A DNA stretch of 64,000 nt. Origin: Exiguobacterium sp. KRL4. Lineage in GTDB: Bacteria > Bacillota > Bacilli > Exiguobacteriales > Exiguobacteriaceae. This document shows, one piece after another, positions 51,313-60,822 of the stretch. The first letter of the stretch is position 1; each line of letters starts with the position of its first letter. The stretch covers positions 39,021 to 103,020 of the forward strand of contig NZ_MOLV01000028.1 of NCBI RefSeq assembly GCF_001870785.1, written 5' to 3'. Below the pieces are notes generated by a model that made no database searches, had not been told where the DNA came from, and saw only the letters and a list, made by a program, of their open reading frames with translations. The translations under genes and the position numbers were made by a program.

Positions 51313-52746
51313 ATGAACTTTGAAACGGTCATCGGTATTGAGGTCCATGCCGAATTAAATACAAATACGAAGATGTTTTGTGGCTGTGCCCGGGAATACG
51401 GGGCAGAAACAAATACAAAAACATGCCCGATCTGTCTCGGACACCCAGGTGTCTTGCCGAAAATCAATGAAAAAGCAGTCGAACTCGCCGTTCGTGCAGC
51501 AATGGCTTTGAACTGTCAGGTTGCCGATCAAACGAAATTCGACCGGAAAAACTATTTTTATCCGGATACACCAAAGGCCTATCAGATTTCTCAGTTCGAT
51601 CAGCCGATCGGCTTTGACGGCTATATCGATGCGGAAGTGGACGGCGAAACAAAACGCTTCCGGATTGAACGTGTCCACCTGGAAGAAGATGCCGGGAAGA
51701 TGAACCACACGGGTGCCAATCATTCGGTCGTCGACTTTAACCGGACAGGCGCACCGTTGATCGAAATCGTCAGTGAAGCGGACATGCGTTCACCAAAAGA
51801 AGCAGTCGCCTATCTCGAACGTCTCAAGGAAGTCTTGCAGTATGCAGGCGTCTCGGACGTTAAGATGGAAGAAGGATCGTTACGGTGCGACTGTAACATC
51901 TCTGTCCGTCCATACGGCCAAGAGAAGTTCGGAACGAAAACCGAACTGAAGAACTTGAACTCGTTCGGAAACGTCTTGAAAGGTCTTGAGTATGAAGAAG
52001 ACCGTCACCGTAAGTTGTTGTTATCCGGCGGTGTCATGCGTCAGGAAACGTTACGTTTTGATGAAACGAAAAAACAAACAGTCTTGATGCGTGTTAAAGA
52101 AGGGGCGTCCGATTACCGTTACTTCCCGGAACCGGATCTCGTGAAGCTTGTCCTCGATCATGACTGGAAAGAGGCAATTCGCGCCGGGATTCCGGAATTA
52201 CCGGACGCGCGTCGTGTCCGTTACCAGGAAGCGCTTGGCTTGTCCGCGTATGACGCGAAACAATTGACGGTCACACGTGAGATGGCAGAGTATTTTGAAG
52301 CGACGATCGCAGCGGGTGCGGAACCGAAAGCCGCTGCCAACTGGACGGTCGGTGAAGTTCAAGGTCACTTGAACAAATCGACGGAAACGTTTGAAACGAT
52401 CAAGCTGACACCAGCCCGTCTCGCTGAAATGATCGAATTGATTGCCGGTGGGACGATTTCGTCGAAAATCGCGAAACAAGTCTTCACGGCCGTCATCGAA
52501 CACGGTGTCGAACCGCGTGCTTACGTCGAAGAACAAGGACTGGCACAAATCTCGGACGAAGGACTCCTTCGCGGACTGGTCGTCGAGATGTTTGAAGCAA
52601 ATCCGGCGGTTGTCGAAGAACTCGTCAACGGCCGTGACCGGAAAAAAGGTTTCGTCATCGGTCAAATTATGAAAAAGACAAAAGGAATGGCGAACCCGGC
52701 CCTCCTCGATCAACTCTTCTATGAGGAATTGGAAAAATTAAAATAA
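51313..52746 (+). CDS. gatB: Asp-tRNA(Asn)/Glu-tRNA(Gln) amidotransferase subunit GatB
   Basis: tRNA-binding and kinase/transamidase subunit of GatCAB, 477 residues. The N-terminal catalytic cradle starts [40 protein letters not shown] has the zinc-type cysteines, and [10 protein letters not shown] and the C-terminal YqeY-like tail ([18 protein letters not shown]) fit. ATG at 51313 follows GGAG; an earlier in-frame codon at 51148 lies inside gatA. A terminator follows, so gatCAB is one unit. Confidence 0.97.
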   Translation: MNFETVIGIEVHAELNTNTKMFCGCAREYGAETNTKTCPICLGHPGVLPKINEKAVELAVRAAMALNCQVADQTKFDRKNYFYPDTPKAYQISQFDQPIGFDGYIDAEVDGETKRFRIERVHLEEDAGKMNHTGANHSVVDFNRTGAPLIEIVSEADMRSPKEAVAYLERLKEVLQYAGVSDVKMEEGSLRCDCNISVRPYGQEKFGTKTELKNLNSFGNVLKGLEYEEDRHRKLLLSGGVMRQETLRFDETKKQTVLMRVKEGASDYRYFPEPDLVKLVLDHDWKEAIRAGIPELPDARRVRYQEALGLSAYDAKQLTVTREMAEYFEATIAAGAEPKAAANWTVGEVQGHLNKSTETFETIKLTPARLAEMIELIAGGTISSKIAKQVFTAVIEHGVEPRAYVEEQGLAQISDEGLLRGLVVEMFEANPAVVEELVNGRDRKKGFVIGQIMKKTKGMANPALLDQLFYEELEKLK

Positions 52747-52756
52747 ATCATCTAGA

Positions 52757-52811
52757 AGTGACTGTTTCTCGCCTTGCATCAAGGTGAAGAAGCAGTCGTT
52801 TCTTTTTTTTG
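52757..52811 (+). terminator. terminator of gatCAB
   Basis: GACTG/CAGTC outer, TTCT/AGAA middle and CCTTG/CAAGG inner helices followed by T8. Confidence 0.85.
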
Positions 52812-52814
52812 CCT

Positions 52815-52843
52815 TTGTAATGTGTCAAAACTTCATGTAAAAT
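52815..52843 (+). promoter_or_regulatory. dagK promoter
   Basis: TTGTAA (52815-52820), 17-nt spacer, TAAAAT (52838-52843), about 50 nt before the start codon and right after the gatB terminator. Confidence 0.55.
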
Positions 52844-52894
52844 AAAACAGTTATGTATCAAATGGATCGGTTGAGTAAAAAAGGAGAAAATCTT

Positions 52895-53863
52895 ATGAGA
52901 CCTAGAGCGCGAGTGATTTATAACCCGACTTCCGGGAAAGAGATGGTAAAGCGTAATCTGCCGTATATCTTGGACCGGCTGGAAGCAGCGGGTTATGAGA
53001 CTTCCGTCTATTCGACGAAAGCGGTCGGTGACGCGACATATGAAGCAGCACGGGCCTGTGAAGCCGAATTTGACCTTGTCGTTGCTGCAGGTGGAGACGG
53101 TACGTTAAACGAAGTGATCAGCGGGATGGCATCGTATCCGGTTCGTCCGAAGTTAGGTGTCTTGCCAGTCGGAACAACAAATGATTTTGGGCGGGCGATG
53201 CGAATTCCGCTGACGATTGAAGGCGCGATGGACGTCATCTGTACGGGTTACACGATGCCGGTTGACATCGGCAAAATCGAAGGGACGACAGGAACGCATT
53301 ACTTCATCAACATCGCAGGCGGCGGTATCATGACCGAACTATCGTACGAAGTCCCGTCAAAACTCAAGACGGCGCTCGGACAGTTGGCGTATTACGTCAA
53401 AGGGATGGAAAAGCTCCCGCAAATCCGTCCGACGTATGTCGAGCTGGAACATGAACGTGGCATCTTTAAAGGCGAAGTCATGCTCTTTTTGACATCGAAT
53501 ACCAATTCCGTAGGTGGGTTCGAGAAACTTTCACCGAATGCTTCCCTCAATGATGGACGTTTTGATTTATTCATTTTGAAAAAATGTAATCTCGTCGAGT
53601 TAATCCGCGTGATGCGGTTGGCGTTAAAGGGAGATCATTTCTCTGATCCATGTATTGAACATGTGACGACGTCATTCGTCCGGATGAAAAATACATCCGA
53701 GATGAGCTTGAACATCGATGGTGAGTTCGGCGGAATCTGTGAAGGTGAGATGACGAATCTTCGGTCGCATTTTGAAGTGATGACGCCGAAGTTCCGGATC
53801 GACGAGATGGAAACGATCAATTTACAGCTACAGGCACAAGAACAGGAAACGAATCTCGCGTAA
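52895..53863 (+). CDS. dagK: diacylglycerol kinase (lipid kinase, DgkB type)
   Basis: A 322-residue soluble diacylglycerol kinase that phosphorylates diacylglycerol to phosphatidic acid, recycling the lipid left over from lipoteichoic acid synthesis. The kinase start is RARVIYNPTSGKEMV; the nucleotide-binding signature is VAAGGDGTLNEVISG; LPVGTTNDFGRAM and FINIAGGG follow. AAAAGGAG lies before the ATG at 52895; an ATG at 52853 in frame falls almost at the predicted transcription start. rlmD is 29 bp downstream, so the two may be co-transcribed, as in other Bacillales. Confidence 0.95.
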   Translation: MRPRARVIYNPTSGKEMVKRNLPYILDRLEAAGYETSVYSTKAVGDATYEAARACEAEFDLVVAAGGDGTLNEVISGMASYPVRPKLGVLPVGTTNDFGRAMRIPLTIEGAMDVICTGYTMPVDIGKIEGTTGTHYFINIAGGGIMTELSYEVPSKLKTALGQLAYYVKGMEKLPQIRPTYVELEHERGIFKGEVMLFLTSNTNSVGGFEKLSPNASLNDGRFDLFILKKCNLVELIRVMRLALKGDHFSDPCIEHVTTSFVRMKNTSEMSLNIDGEFGGICEGEMTNLRSHFEVMTPKFRIDEMETINLQLQAQEQETNLA

Positions 53864-53892
53864 AGCGCGGGATTTTCTAGGAGGAAAACAAT

Positions 53893-55257
53893 ATGATTCC
53901 AGTACAAAAAAACGATGAGCACGTCGTCGAGATCGTCGATTTGACGCACGACGGTTCAGGTGTCGCGCGGATTGACGGCTATACGGTCTTTATTCCAGGG
54001 GCATTACCAACGGAACAAGTAAAAGTCAAAATCACGAAAACGACGAAATCATATGGTTTCGGCCGGATCATCCGTCAAAAGACAAAGAGTGTCGATCGTG
54101 TTGAGCCACCATGCCCGGTCTATAACCAGTGCGGCGGCTGCCAACTGCAACACCTTTCATACGAGGCGGAACTCCAGTTTAAACACAATCGTGTCCGTGA
54201 CGCATTTGCTCGTCTTGCGGGTCTTGAGATTCCGGTTCACGAAACAATCGGGATGGAAGATCCATGGGGATACCGCAATAAAGCACAGGTACCTGTCGCT
54301 TTCCAATCAAACAAGTTGATGGCTGGGTTTTATCAAAAACGGAGTCACCGCATCATCGATATGAATTATTGTTTGATTCAAAACAAAGAAAACGACGAAG
54401 CGATCCAAGCTGTTCGCAAAGTCTTGGCAGATCTTAAAGTACCTGCTTACGACGAAAAGAAAAACAGTGGTGTCATCCGCCATATCATGGCACGTCACGG
54501 CTACCATACAAACGAATTGATGATTGTCCTCGTGACGAAAGTCAAACAGTTGCGTGGTGTCGATAAAATCGTCGAAGGTATCTTAAAAGCGGTCCCGAAT
54601 GTCACATCGATCCAGCACAACATCAATCCGGATGAGACGAACGTCATCTTAGGAAAACGTAATATCGTCCTTCATGGACCGTCTGTCATCCGCGACCAAA
54701 TCGCTGGATTAACATACGAAATCTCACCGCATTCGTTCTTCCAGGTCAATCCGTTACAAACGGAAAAATTATACGGAAAAGCGCTTGAATACGCTCAATT
54801 AACTGGCGATGAAATCGTCGTCGATGCATACTGCGGCATCGGTTCGATTTCGTTATCCCTGGCGCAACAAGCAAAACACGTCTACGGCATCGAAATGGTC
54901 CCGCAAGCAATCGATGACGCGCGTCGGAACGCAAAAGCCAACGGAATCAATAACGTTTCGTTTGAATATGGAACGGCGGAAACGGTCATGCCGGCGCTCG
55001 TCAAAAACGGTATCAAACCGGACGTCATCGTCGTCGACCCACCACGTAAAGGCTGTGACGAAGAATTCTTGCGTGCTGCTGCTGAAGTCGCACCAAAACG
55101 CATCGTCTACGTGTCATGTAATGCGTCGACACAAGCACGTGACGCGAAGTTGCTTGCTGAGCTTGGTTACAAGTTGATGGAAGTCACACCAGTTGATATG
55201 TTCCCGCACACGACGCACGTCGAGAGTGTTGCGTTGTTTGTACGCGAAGAAAACTAA
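53893..55257 (+). CDS. rlmD: 23S rRNA (uracil-C5)-methyltransferase RlmD/RlmCD
   Basis: A 454-residue SAM-dependent RNA methyltransferase (TrmA/RumA family) that makes 5-methyluridine in 23S rRNA. An N-terminal TRAM RNA-binding domain (about 5-65, DLTHDGSGVARIDGYTVFIP) is followed by an Fe-S site with cysteines in CPVYNQCGGCQ and MNYCLIQ, the SAM motif VDAYCGIGSIS, VVDPPRKGC and the catalytic cysteine region RIVYVSCNAST. In Bacillota a single RlmCD enzyme often modifies two uridines; which positions are targeted here cannot be told. AGGAGG precedes the ATG. Confidence 0.93.
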   Translation: MIPVQKNDEHVVEIVDLTHDGSGVARIDGYTVFIPGALPTEQVKVKITKTTKSYGFGRIIRQKTKSVDRVEPPCPVYNQCGGCQLQHLSYEAELQFKHNRVRDAFARLAGLEIPVHETIGMEDPWGYRNKAQVPVAFQSNKLMAGFYQKRSHRIIDMNYCLIQNKENDEAIQAVRKVLADLKVPAYDEKKNSGVIRHIMARHGYHTNELMIVLVTKVKQLRGVDKIVEGILKAVPNVTSIQHNINPDETNVILGKRNIVLHGPSVIRDQIAGLTYEISPHSFFQVNPLQTEKLYGKALEYAQLTGDEIVVDAYCGIGSISLSLAQQAKHVYGIEMVPQAIDDARRNAKANGINNVSFEYGTAETVMPALVKNGIKPDVIVVDPPRKGCDEEFLRAAAEVAPKRIVYVSCNASTQARDAKLLAELGYKLMEVTPVDMFPHTTHVESVALFVREEN

Positions 55258-55272
55258 GCCACTTTAAACTAA

Positions 55273-55326
55273 CAAAAAACGAGAATCACTTACCGGAAGA
55301 ACGGTAGAGTGACTCTCGTTTTTTTT
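55273..55326. terminator. bidirectional terminator
   Basis: AAACGAGAATCACTTACCG / CGGTAGAGTGACTCTCGTTT hairpin flanked by A and T runs, between the converging rlmD and TagB/F-like genes. The minus-strand stop lies at its edge. Confidence 0.88.
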
Positions 55327-56518
55327 ATGCGTAATTAGAATCAAAAAGCGCATCAACCACACGTTGACTGGCTTTCCCGTCATCCAAGCTGCAAAAGCGT
55401 TCCTGGAACGCCGTGTATTTATCCGCATATTGTTTGGAGTTTGCCGTGATGTCTTCGATATAGTCGATGACCTGATTACTTTCTTTTAACAAAGGTCCAG
55501 GAACGACCGCTTCAAAATCAAAGTAGAATCCGCGTAAGACAGACGCGTACTTCTCTAAATCATACGTAAAGAACAGCATTGGTCGATTCAAATGCGCAAA
55601 ATCAAAGAATACGGAGGAGTAATCTGTGATCAGAAGATCGCTGATTAGATAAAGTTCGGCGATGTCGCCGTATGACGAGACGTCATACGCAAAACCGGCA
55701 TACGCATCGAGATCCAGATGTTCAGCAATCAGATAATGCATCCGGAGCAAGACGATATAGTCCTGACCGAGACGTTTCTGCATCTGTTGTAAATCAAGTT
55801 GAAGGTTAAACCGGTATTGGCCTTTCGTCATGAACTCGTCGTCGCGCCAGGTTGGTGCATATAAAATGACTTTTTTGTTCGCCGGCACGTCCAATTTCCG
55901 TTTGATCGTCTCTCCCTGTTGATCCCGATCAGGAGCATATAAGAGATCATTTCGCGGATACCCACTTTCCAACAGCGTGCCGCTGAAACCAAAAGCACGT
56001 TTGAAGATTTCGCTGGAATAGGCATTTGGTGAGAGCAGATAATCCCATTCCTGTGCTTGTTGATAAAAATTCTTTTTGTATTGTTCTGTCGTCGTCCCTG
56101 CCATATGGACTTCTTCCATATCAAGACCTAACCGCTTCAAAGGTGTTCCGTGCCACGTCTGTACATAAGTCGTTGTGCGCCGTTTCTTTAAGCTGAGCGG
56201 TTGACGGGTGTTGAAGATCCAGTACCGTGCGCGTGCCATGCAGTAATAATACTTGGGACTATTGCGTAACACCCAGTCCGGACAGGCGGCTTTGACGTCA
56301 TCGGTTGGTTCCTTCGCAAAAATCCAGATGAGCTTCAGCTCCGGATGTTGTTCGCGGAGCTTTAGATAAAGTGCTTTCGGATTGTCAGAATAACCACGTC
56401 CTAAAAAACTTTCGAATACAACAAGATTTTTTTTGATCGGAAGCTTCTGGAAGAGGCGGTACAAAAGCAATCCTTTATGAATTTTCTTTCGACGAATCTT
56501 AGTAAGTAGCTGTGTCAT
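55325..56518 (-). CDS. CDP-glycerol glycerophosphotransferase family protein (TagB/TagF-like)
   Basis: A 397-residue peripheral membrane transferase related to TagB/TagF, which add glycerol-phosphate units from CDP-glycerol during wall teichoic acid synthesis. Diagnostic stretches are VVFESFLGRGYSDNPKALY, TYVQTWHGTPLKRLG, SGYPRNDLLY, ILYAPTWRDDE and ITDYSSVFFDFAHLNRP; the His of WHGTP and the second His region are the catalytic-type residues. The ATG at 56518 has AAAGGAG 6 nt upstream; the longer frame overlaps the AraC gene. No tagD or other teichoic genes are adjacent. It follows the AraC regulator by 25 bp. Confidence 0.88.
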   Translation of the reverse strand: MTQLLTKIRRKKIHKGLLLYRLFQKLPIKKNLVVFESFLGRGYSDNPKALYLKLREQHPELKLIWIFAKEPTDDVKAACPDWVLRNSPKYYYCMARARYWIFNTRQPLSLKKRRTTTYVQTWHGTPLKRLGLDMEEVHMAGTTTEQYKKNFYQQAQEWDYLLSPNAYSSEIFKRAFGFSGTLLESGYPRNDLLYAPDRDQQGETIKRKLDVPANKKVILYAPTWRDDEFMTKGQYRFNLQLDLQQMQKRLGQDYIVLLRMHYLIAEHLDLDAYAGFAYDVSSYGDIAELYLISDLLITDYSSVFFDFAHLNRPMLFFTYDLEKYASVLRGFYFDFEAVVPGPLLKESNQVIDYIEDITANSKQYADKYTAFQERFCSLDDGKASQRVVDALFDSNYA

Positions 56519-56543
56519 GTCATACTCCTTTAAAAAAATAAAC

Positions 56544-57695
56544 TTAAAAATGATGTTGTCTATAGTGGGTCGGTGTCTCACCGGTCGTCTGTTTAAAAGC
56601 TTGGCTAAAATGACTTTGACTCGAGAAGTGTAATTTTTTGGAAATCGTTAATAACGAATCATCCGTCGAACGTAACAAGCGTTTCGCTTCCCGAATCCGT
56701 TCTCGAATCACGTAACGGGCGAGTGGCAGTCCGGTCTCTTCTTTGAAGAGGACAGATAAGTAATTCGATGAGACATGAATTTCTCGACTGATTGACGACA
56801 CCGATAACGGATCATACAGATGTTGCTGGATGTAACGGATGGCAGCCAGAACATGCGGCGAATGCCGTAACTCCTGAATCTGTTTGACAGCTTCGGCAAA
56901 GCTGACCGTAATCCGGACATGGCGGTTCCGGAGCTCCGAAATACTTTGTGCCGCCTCGATTGATTCGATCATCCGGTCACTGAGCATAAACGCTTCATCC
57001 GGTTCAAGACCGCCTGTAATGGCAGCACGGGCGCTTAACAAAACGGTACCGAGCAACAGGTTTTTTTCGGCACGTAAGGGTTGATGACGTGCCAGTGAGC
57101 CGAATTCTCCGTAAGCGGGCAGGGAGTAGGTCGTCGCAAGTCGTTCACTTTGTCCGGATGCAATCCATTCGATGATTTGTTGTTCCCGTTCCCATGCCTT
57201 GATGTAGGCGGTCGAAGCGGTATGCGAAGGAACATCAGCAATGAGTGGGATTTCTTGATCGGCGACTTCCGATTCGACCCGGATATCCCGTGCGGCTAAT
57301 TGTTGACCGGTTAACAGCCGGTAAACGAGATGTGCACAATCAATCAGGCGATTTTCCGTCGTTCGCGTCAACGATTTGTAAAACTGATGAAACGTTTCAT
57401 CTTGAATATGTGCTCGGAATAAGGCAGACTGCAACAAAACCGGACCGATCCGGTATTGGCCTTGATCGAGGACGGGGATGAACAGATAAGCTGTTCCGTC
57501 CTTTAAGGTGTATAACAGTGGAGTGATCTCCGGAGGCGGCCAATTCTGCTCGATGGTTAATTGGCTCGGATGGAAGGGCGGAATGGGCTGGATGTCCAAT
57601 TCTTCTCCTGTCGCAGATCGATAGGAGACAAAAAAACCTGTCGTTCCATAAAGGTGTTCTGCCGTTTGGATTAAGTCGTCTTTTTTAAGGGACAT
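56544..57695 (-). CDS. AraC-family transcriptional regulator
   Basis: A 383-residue regulator: a long N-terminal sensing region without a recognised family (residues 1-270) and a C-terminal AraC double helix-turn-helix (about 285-383) with HLYDPLSVSSISREIHVSSNYLSVLFKEETG and SLLTISKKLHFSSQSHFSQAFKQTTGETP. The N-terminal WPPPEITPLLYTLKDGTAYLF part resembles sensor regions of YSIRK/PocR-like AraC proteins. AAAGGAG lies before the ATG. The TagB/F-like gene follows 25 bp downstream on the same strand, so it may be co-transcribed or regulated by it. Confidence 0.88.
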   Translation of the reverse strand: MSLKKDDLIQTAEHLYGTTGFFVSYRSATGEELDIQPIPPFHPSQLTIEQNWPPPEITPLLYTLKDGTAYLFIPVLDQGQYRIGPVLLQSALFRAHIQDETFHQFYKSLTRTTENRLIDCAHLVYRLLTGQQLAARDIRVESEVADQEIPLIADVPSHTASTAYIKAWEREQQIIEWIASGQSERLATTYSLPAYGEFGSLARHQPLRAEKNLLLGTVLLSARAAITGGLEPDEAFMLSDRMIESIEAAQSISELRNRHVRITVSFAEAVKQIQELRHSPHVLAAIRYIQQHLYDPLSVSSISREIHVSSNYLSVLFKEETGLPLARYVIRERIREAKRLLRSTDDSLLTISKKLHFSSQSHFSQAFKQTTGETPTHYRQHHF

Positions 57696-57770
57696 CTTCG
57701 ATTTCTCCTTTCCATAAACGTGTTGTTTTCAGTTTACGTCGTGTCTAAACGATTGTATAGCAAGAATCAA

Positions 57771-57822
57771 TTAAAAAACAGGACACCCGGTACCGAAGGA
57801 AATCGGTAAGGGGTGTCCTGTT
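57771..57822 (-). terminator. terminator of the chemoreceptor gene
   Basis: AACAGGACACCC / GGGTGTCCTGTT with inner TACCG/CGGTA, followed by T6 on the minus strand. Confidence 0.88.
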
Positions 57823-57828
57823 CGTCGG

Positions 57829-60093
57829 TTACTGCTTAGACGGTTCATCAGGATGAGACGCTTCTTCTTGTAACGAGACGTCATCTTCTAAAACAGAGGA
57901 ATCGTCCGAAACAGTTTCAGCGATGAGTTCGACCTCATCGAGGGAAGAAGCGGCTATTTCCTGTTGCGCAAGAGGAGAGGGCTCATTCGTTTCCTCGAAA
58001 AGAGTGTCTTTTTTATCGGTCGTTTCCTCATCGACTTGGAAATCGATCGTCAAGGCATGGAGTTCCGTCGCGATTTGAGCCAGGTGGACGGCAGCCGTCG
58101 TGACCGCTTCAATCGTCGCATTCGTTTCCTGAATGCTCGCAGCACTTGTTTCGATCCCGGCAGCATTTTCTTCCGCCAAGGCGAGGATTGTTCCCATCGC
58201 GTCCGACACGTCTTCCGTCGCTGTCGTCAAGGCACCGATATCGCCCGTCAAAGATTCCGTCCGTTTCGAGACATGTTGGACGGAACCGGCAATCTGTTCA
58301 AAATCCACGCCCGTCGTCTTGACGGATTCAAGGGATTGTTTTAAGTCATCCATGACACCGTTCATCGCACCCATTGCCGTTTGGGTCTCGTGCTGGATGT
58401 TACCCAGTAACTGCTTGATTTGTTTTGCCGATTGATCACTTTCTTCTGCGAGCTTCCGGACTTCGCTCGCGACGACGGCGAAGCCGCGGCCTTGTTCACC
58501 GACCCGGGCCGCTTCAATTGCTGCATTTAATGCGAGCAGGTTCGTCTGGCTCGAGATGGCCTGTAAGGTGCCAAGAATTTTCCCGATTTCATCCGAACGT
58601 TTTCCAAGAAAATCAGAGGTGTTCTGGATTTCCTGTTCAAGTGAATCGGAGTGTTGTAATAAATCCGTGATTGTTTGTTTGGTTAGGGCACTGCCCCGTG
58701 TTGCAGCTTCGGCGACGGAAGCGACTTCTGTCAAGGTTTGTGTCGCAGCCGTTTGCATTGCGACGGAGCGTTCCTTCACACCATAGACAGCGTGGGAAGA
58801 CCGTTCGGCCTGTTTGGTTTGTGTCTCGCCGGCAGCAGCGATTTCTTCCATCGTCTGTCCGATTTGGACGGAGGCATTTTGAACGTGTGTTGCATTCGAT
58901 GATAAGTCTTGTGACGCATCACGGACGGTTCCGGCAGAGTAGGTCATCGCCGTAATCGTTTGACGGAGTTTATGGCGCATCGCGTCAAAATTTTCACCAA
59001 GGTCAGATAACTCATCACGGATCCATCGTTTGTCACGATGCGTCGTTCGTAAGTCGCCGCTTGCGATGGCTAAGGCTTCATTGCGGAGACCGGACAACGG
59101 ACGGTTAATCGACCGGCCGATCAGCCAAGCAATTAACGTCGCGAGCGCAATCGCAATGACGAAGTTGATCAAGGACTGCTTGAGCATCGCGTCTTTTGGT
59201 GCATATAACGAGGCGTAGTCGAGAACGACCGCTAGTTTAAAACCGGTTTTGGAAGATAGTTGCCAAATGACAACCGATTTTTTACCGGCGACATCCATGA
59301 TGGCAGAACCGGATTCTTGATTGATCATTTGTGTTGGAGCCGCAAAATACGGTTTCCCGTTTTCGCGCAGCTGATCGACTTTTTTGAAGAAATGATTTTT
59401 ATTCGGATGGGTGACGATTTTGCCATCCTTCGTATAACTGAAAACGAAGCCGTCTTGACCGATCTCGATTCGTTTCATGTCTTCCGACAGTCGATCGACA
59501 CTTTTATAGACGGATAAAACGCCTTTGATGTTGGCCTGATCGTCAAGCGTCGCTTTTGAAAAGCCGATGACGGATAACTTGGTTGCTTCATCATAATACG
59601 GTTCGCTCATCGCGACGGTACTGGAATTTTCAAGTGCTTGCTTGTACCAGATTTCTTTGCGGGGATCATAACCTGCCGCCGCGTCTTGTTTCGGCCAATT
59701 CAAATAGCCACCTTTTACATCCGCATATTGAATGAATGAATTTTCGATTTTCGAAGAGCCGTACTTTTCAAGGACACTGTAGATATCCTTTGCTTTTTGG
59801 GAAGGTAGTTCGGTCGATGTGGATGCTTTATTGGTGTCTATGTAATTCGGTAGTTGACCATCCGCACGATTGAAGGGCAGACCGGCCAGTAAGGTCGTAT
59901 CTTTTTTTGTGTCGTCGATGATGCGCGAAAACGATTGTTCGAGTTGTTTCAAGGCTGTCTGAGAAGTTGAGTCGACGAGACGTTCGACCGTCTGACTCGT
60001 CTGGTCGTAAGAAAACCAGGTCGAGACGCCTAATGTGAGGGCAGGTAATAAAATAAGTCCAATAAAAAGCCGACGTGTGATCGGAAGACGCAT
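57829..60093 (-). CDS. methyl-accepting chemotaxis protein
   Basis: A 754-residue transmembrane chemoreceptor. Membrane helix 1 (about 8-28), extracellular dCache ligand-binding domain (about 35-310; [35 protein letters not shown]), helix 2 (about 313-335), HAMP (about 336-390) and the cytoplasmic signalling domain (about 390-670) with the hairpin tip [41 protein letters not shown] 50-residue acidic tail follows. It relays an unknown ligand signal to CheA/CheW. AGGAG precedes the ATG. No other che genes are nearby. Confidence 0.95.
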   Translation of the reverse strand: MRLPITRRLFIGLILLPALTLGVSTWFSYDQTSQTVERLVDSTSQTALKQLEQSFSRIIDDTKKDTTLLAGLPFNRADGQLPNYIDTNKASTSTELPSQKAKDIYSVLEKYGSSKIENSFIQYADVKGGYLNWPKQDAAAGYDPRKEIWYKQALENSSTVAMSEPYYDEATKLSVIGFSKATLDDQANIKGVLSVYKSVDRLSEDMKRIEIGQDGFVFSYTKDGKIVTHPNKNHFFKKVDQLRENGKPYFAAPTQMINQESGSAIMDVAGKKSVVIWQLSSKTGFKLAVVLDYASLYAPKDAMLKQSLINFVIAIALATLIAWLIGRSINRPLSGLRNEALAIASGDLRTTHRDKRWIRDELSDLGENFDAMRHKLRQTITAMTYSAGTVRDASQDLSSNATHVQNASVQIGQTMEEIAAAGETQTKQAERSSHAVYGVKERSVAMQTAATQTLTEVASVAEAATRGSALTKQTITDLLQHSDSLEQEIQNTSDFLGKRSDEIGKILGTLQAISSQTNLLALNAAIEAARVGEQGRGFAVVASEVRKLAEESDQSAKQIKQLLGNIQHETQTAMGAMNGVMDDLKQSLESVKTTGVDFEQIAGSVQHVSKRTESLTGDIGALTTATEDVSDAMGTILALAEENAAGIETSAASIQETNATIEAVTTAAVHLAQIATELHALTIDFQVDEETTDKKDTLFEETNEPSPLAQQEIAASSLDEVELIAETVSDDSSVLEDDVSLQEEASHPDEPSKQ

Positions 60094-60271
60094 GTGTAAT
60101 TCTCCTATCTTTTTGAAATAGTCTTTAAAATCTGTCTATTCTGATTATCGGAAGGGTAGTACTAAATATGAAGGAATTGTGGGGAGATTTTCATGATTTT
60201 GGAACTGAATACAACGTAAGTTCATGATAAAATAGGAGAGGTTTCACAGAGTGGCTAGGGAGGAACAAGAA

Positions 60272-60694
60272 ATGAACATTGCGTTTTTCTTATTACCAAA
60301 AGACGAAGTCAAATACTTAGATCCGGAGTCAACGGTCAGACAAGCACTGGAAAAGATGAAACATCATCGTTTCACATCGGTCCCACTCGTTGACGATAAA
60401 GGAAAATATGCAGGAACCCTGACGGAAGGGGATGTCTTGTGGGCACTGGAAAAAAATCTCGAACATGCGGACTATGACCATGTCTTACAGACGCGTTTGA
60501 CAGACATCAAACAACGTGTCCGCTATAAGCCGGTCTCGATTACTGCACAGATGGAAGAGATGATTGAAGTCATCACCGATCAAAATTTCGTGCCTGTCAT
60601 CGATGATGGAAAACACTTCATCGGTATCATTCGTCGGCGTGATATCATTGATTATTTTGCTAAAAAAGTCGCACGGGAAAACGTTCAATACTAA
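60272..60694 (+). CDS. CBS-domain protein
   Basis: A 140-residue cytoplasmic protein consisting of a CBS-domain pair (about residues 12-65 and 85-132), a module that binds adenine nucleotides. It begins MNIAFFLLPKDEVKYLDPE and contains MKHHRFTSVPLVDDKGKYAGTLTEGD, a pattern widespread in Bacillota. It resembles, but I cannot equate it with, the c-di-AMP-binding DarB/CbpB. The ATG at 60272 has GGAGG 8 nt upstream; a GTG at 60251 in frame overlaps that site. It is monocistronic with its own terminator. Confidence 0.9.
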   Translation: MNIAFFLLPKDEVKYLDPESTVRQALEKMKHHRFTSVPLVDDKGKYAGTLTEGDVLWALEKNLEHADYDHVLQTRLTDIKQRVRYKPVSITAQMEEMIEVITDQNFVPVIDDGKHFIGIIRRRDIIDYFAKKVARENVQY

Positions 60695-60705
60695 AATCTA
60701 GTATT

Positions 60706-60746
60706 AAAAGCACTTATTTTCACGAAAAGTGAGGATAAGTGCTTTT
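60706..60746 (+). terminator. terminator of the CBS-domain gene
   Basis: AAAAGCACTTAT / ATAAGTGCTTTT with inner TCAC/GTGA, 10 nt after the stop. Confidence 0.9.
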
Positions 60747-60822
60747 CATTGACCCATTTTCACTTCACGAATCTGCCGAGTCGGACGATATAGAAACATA
60801 ATGACAAGTTAAGGAGGACGAT

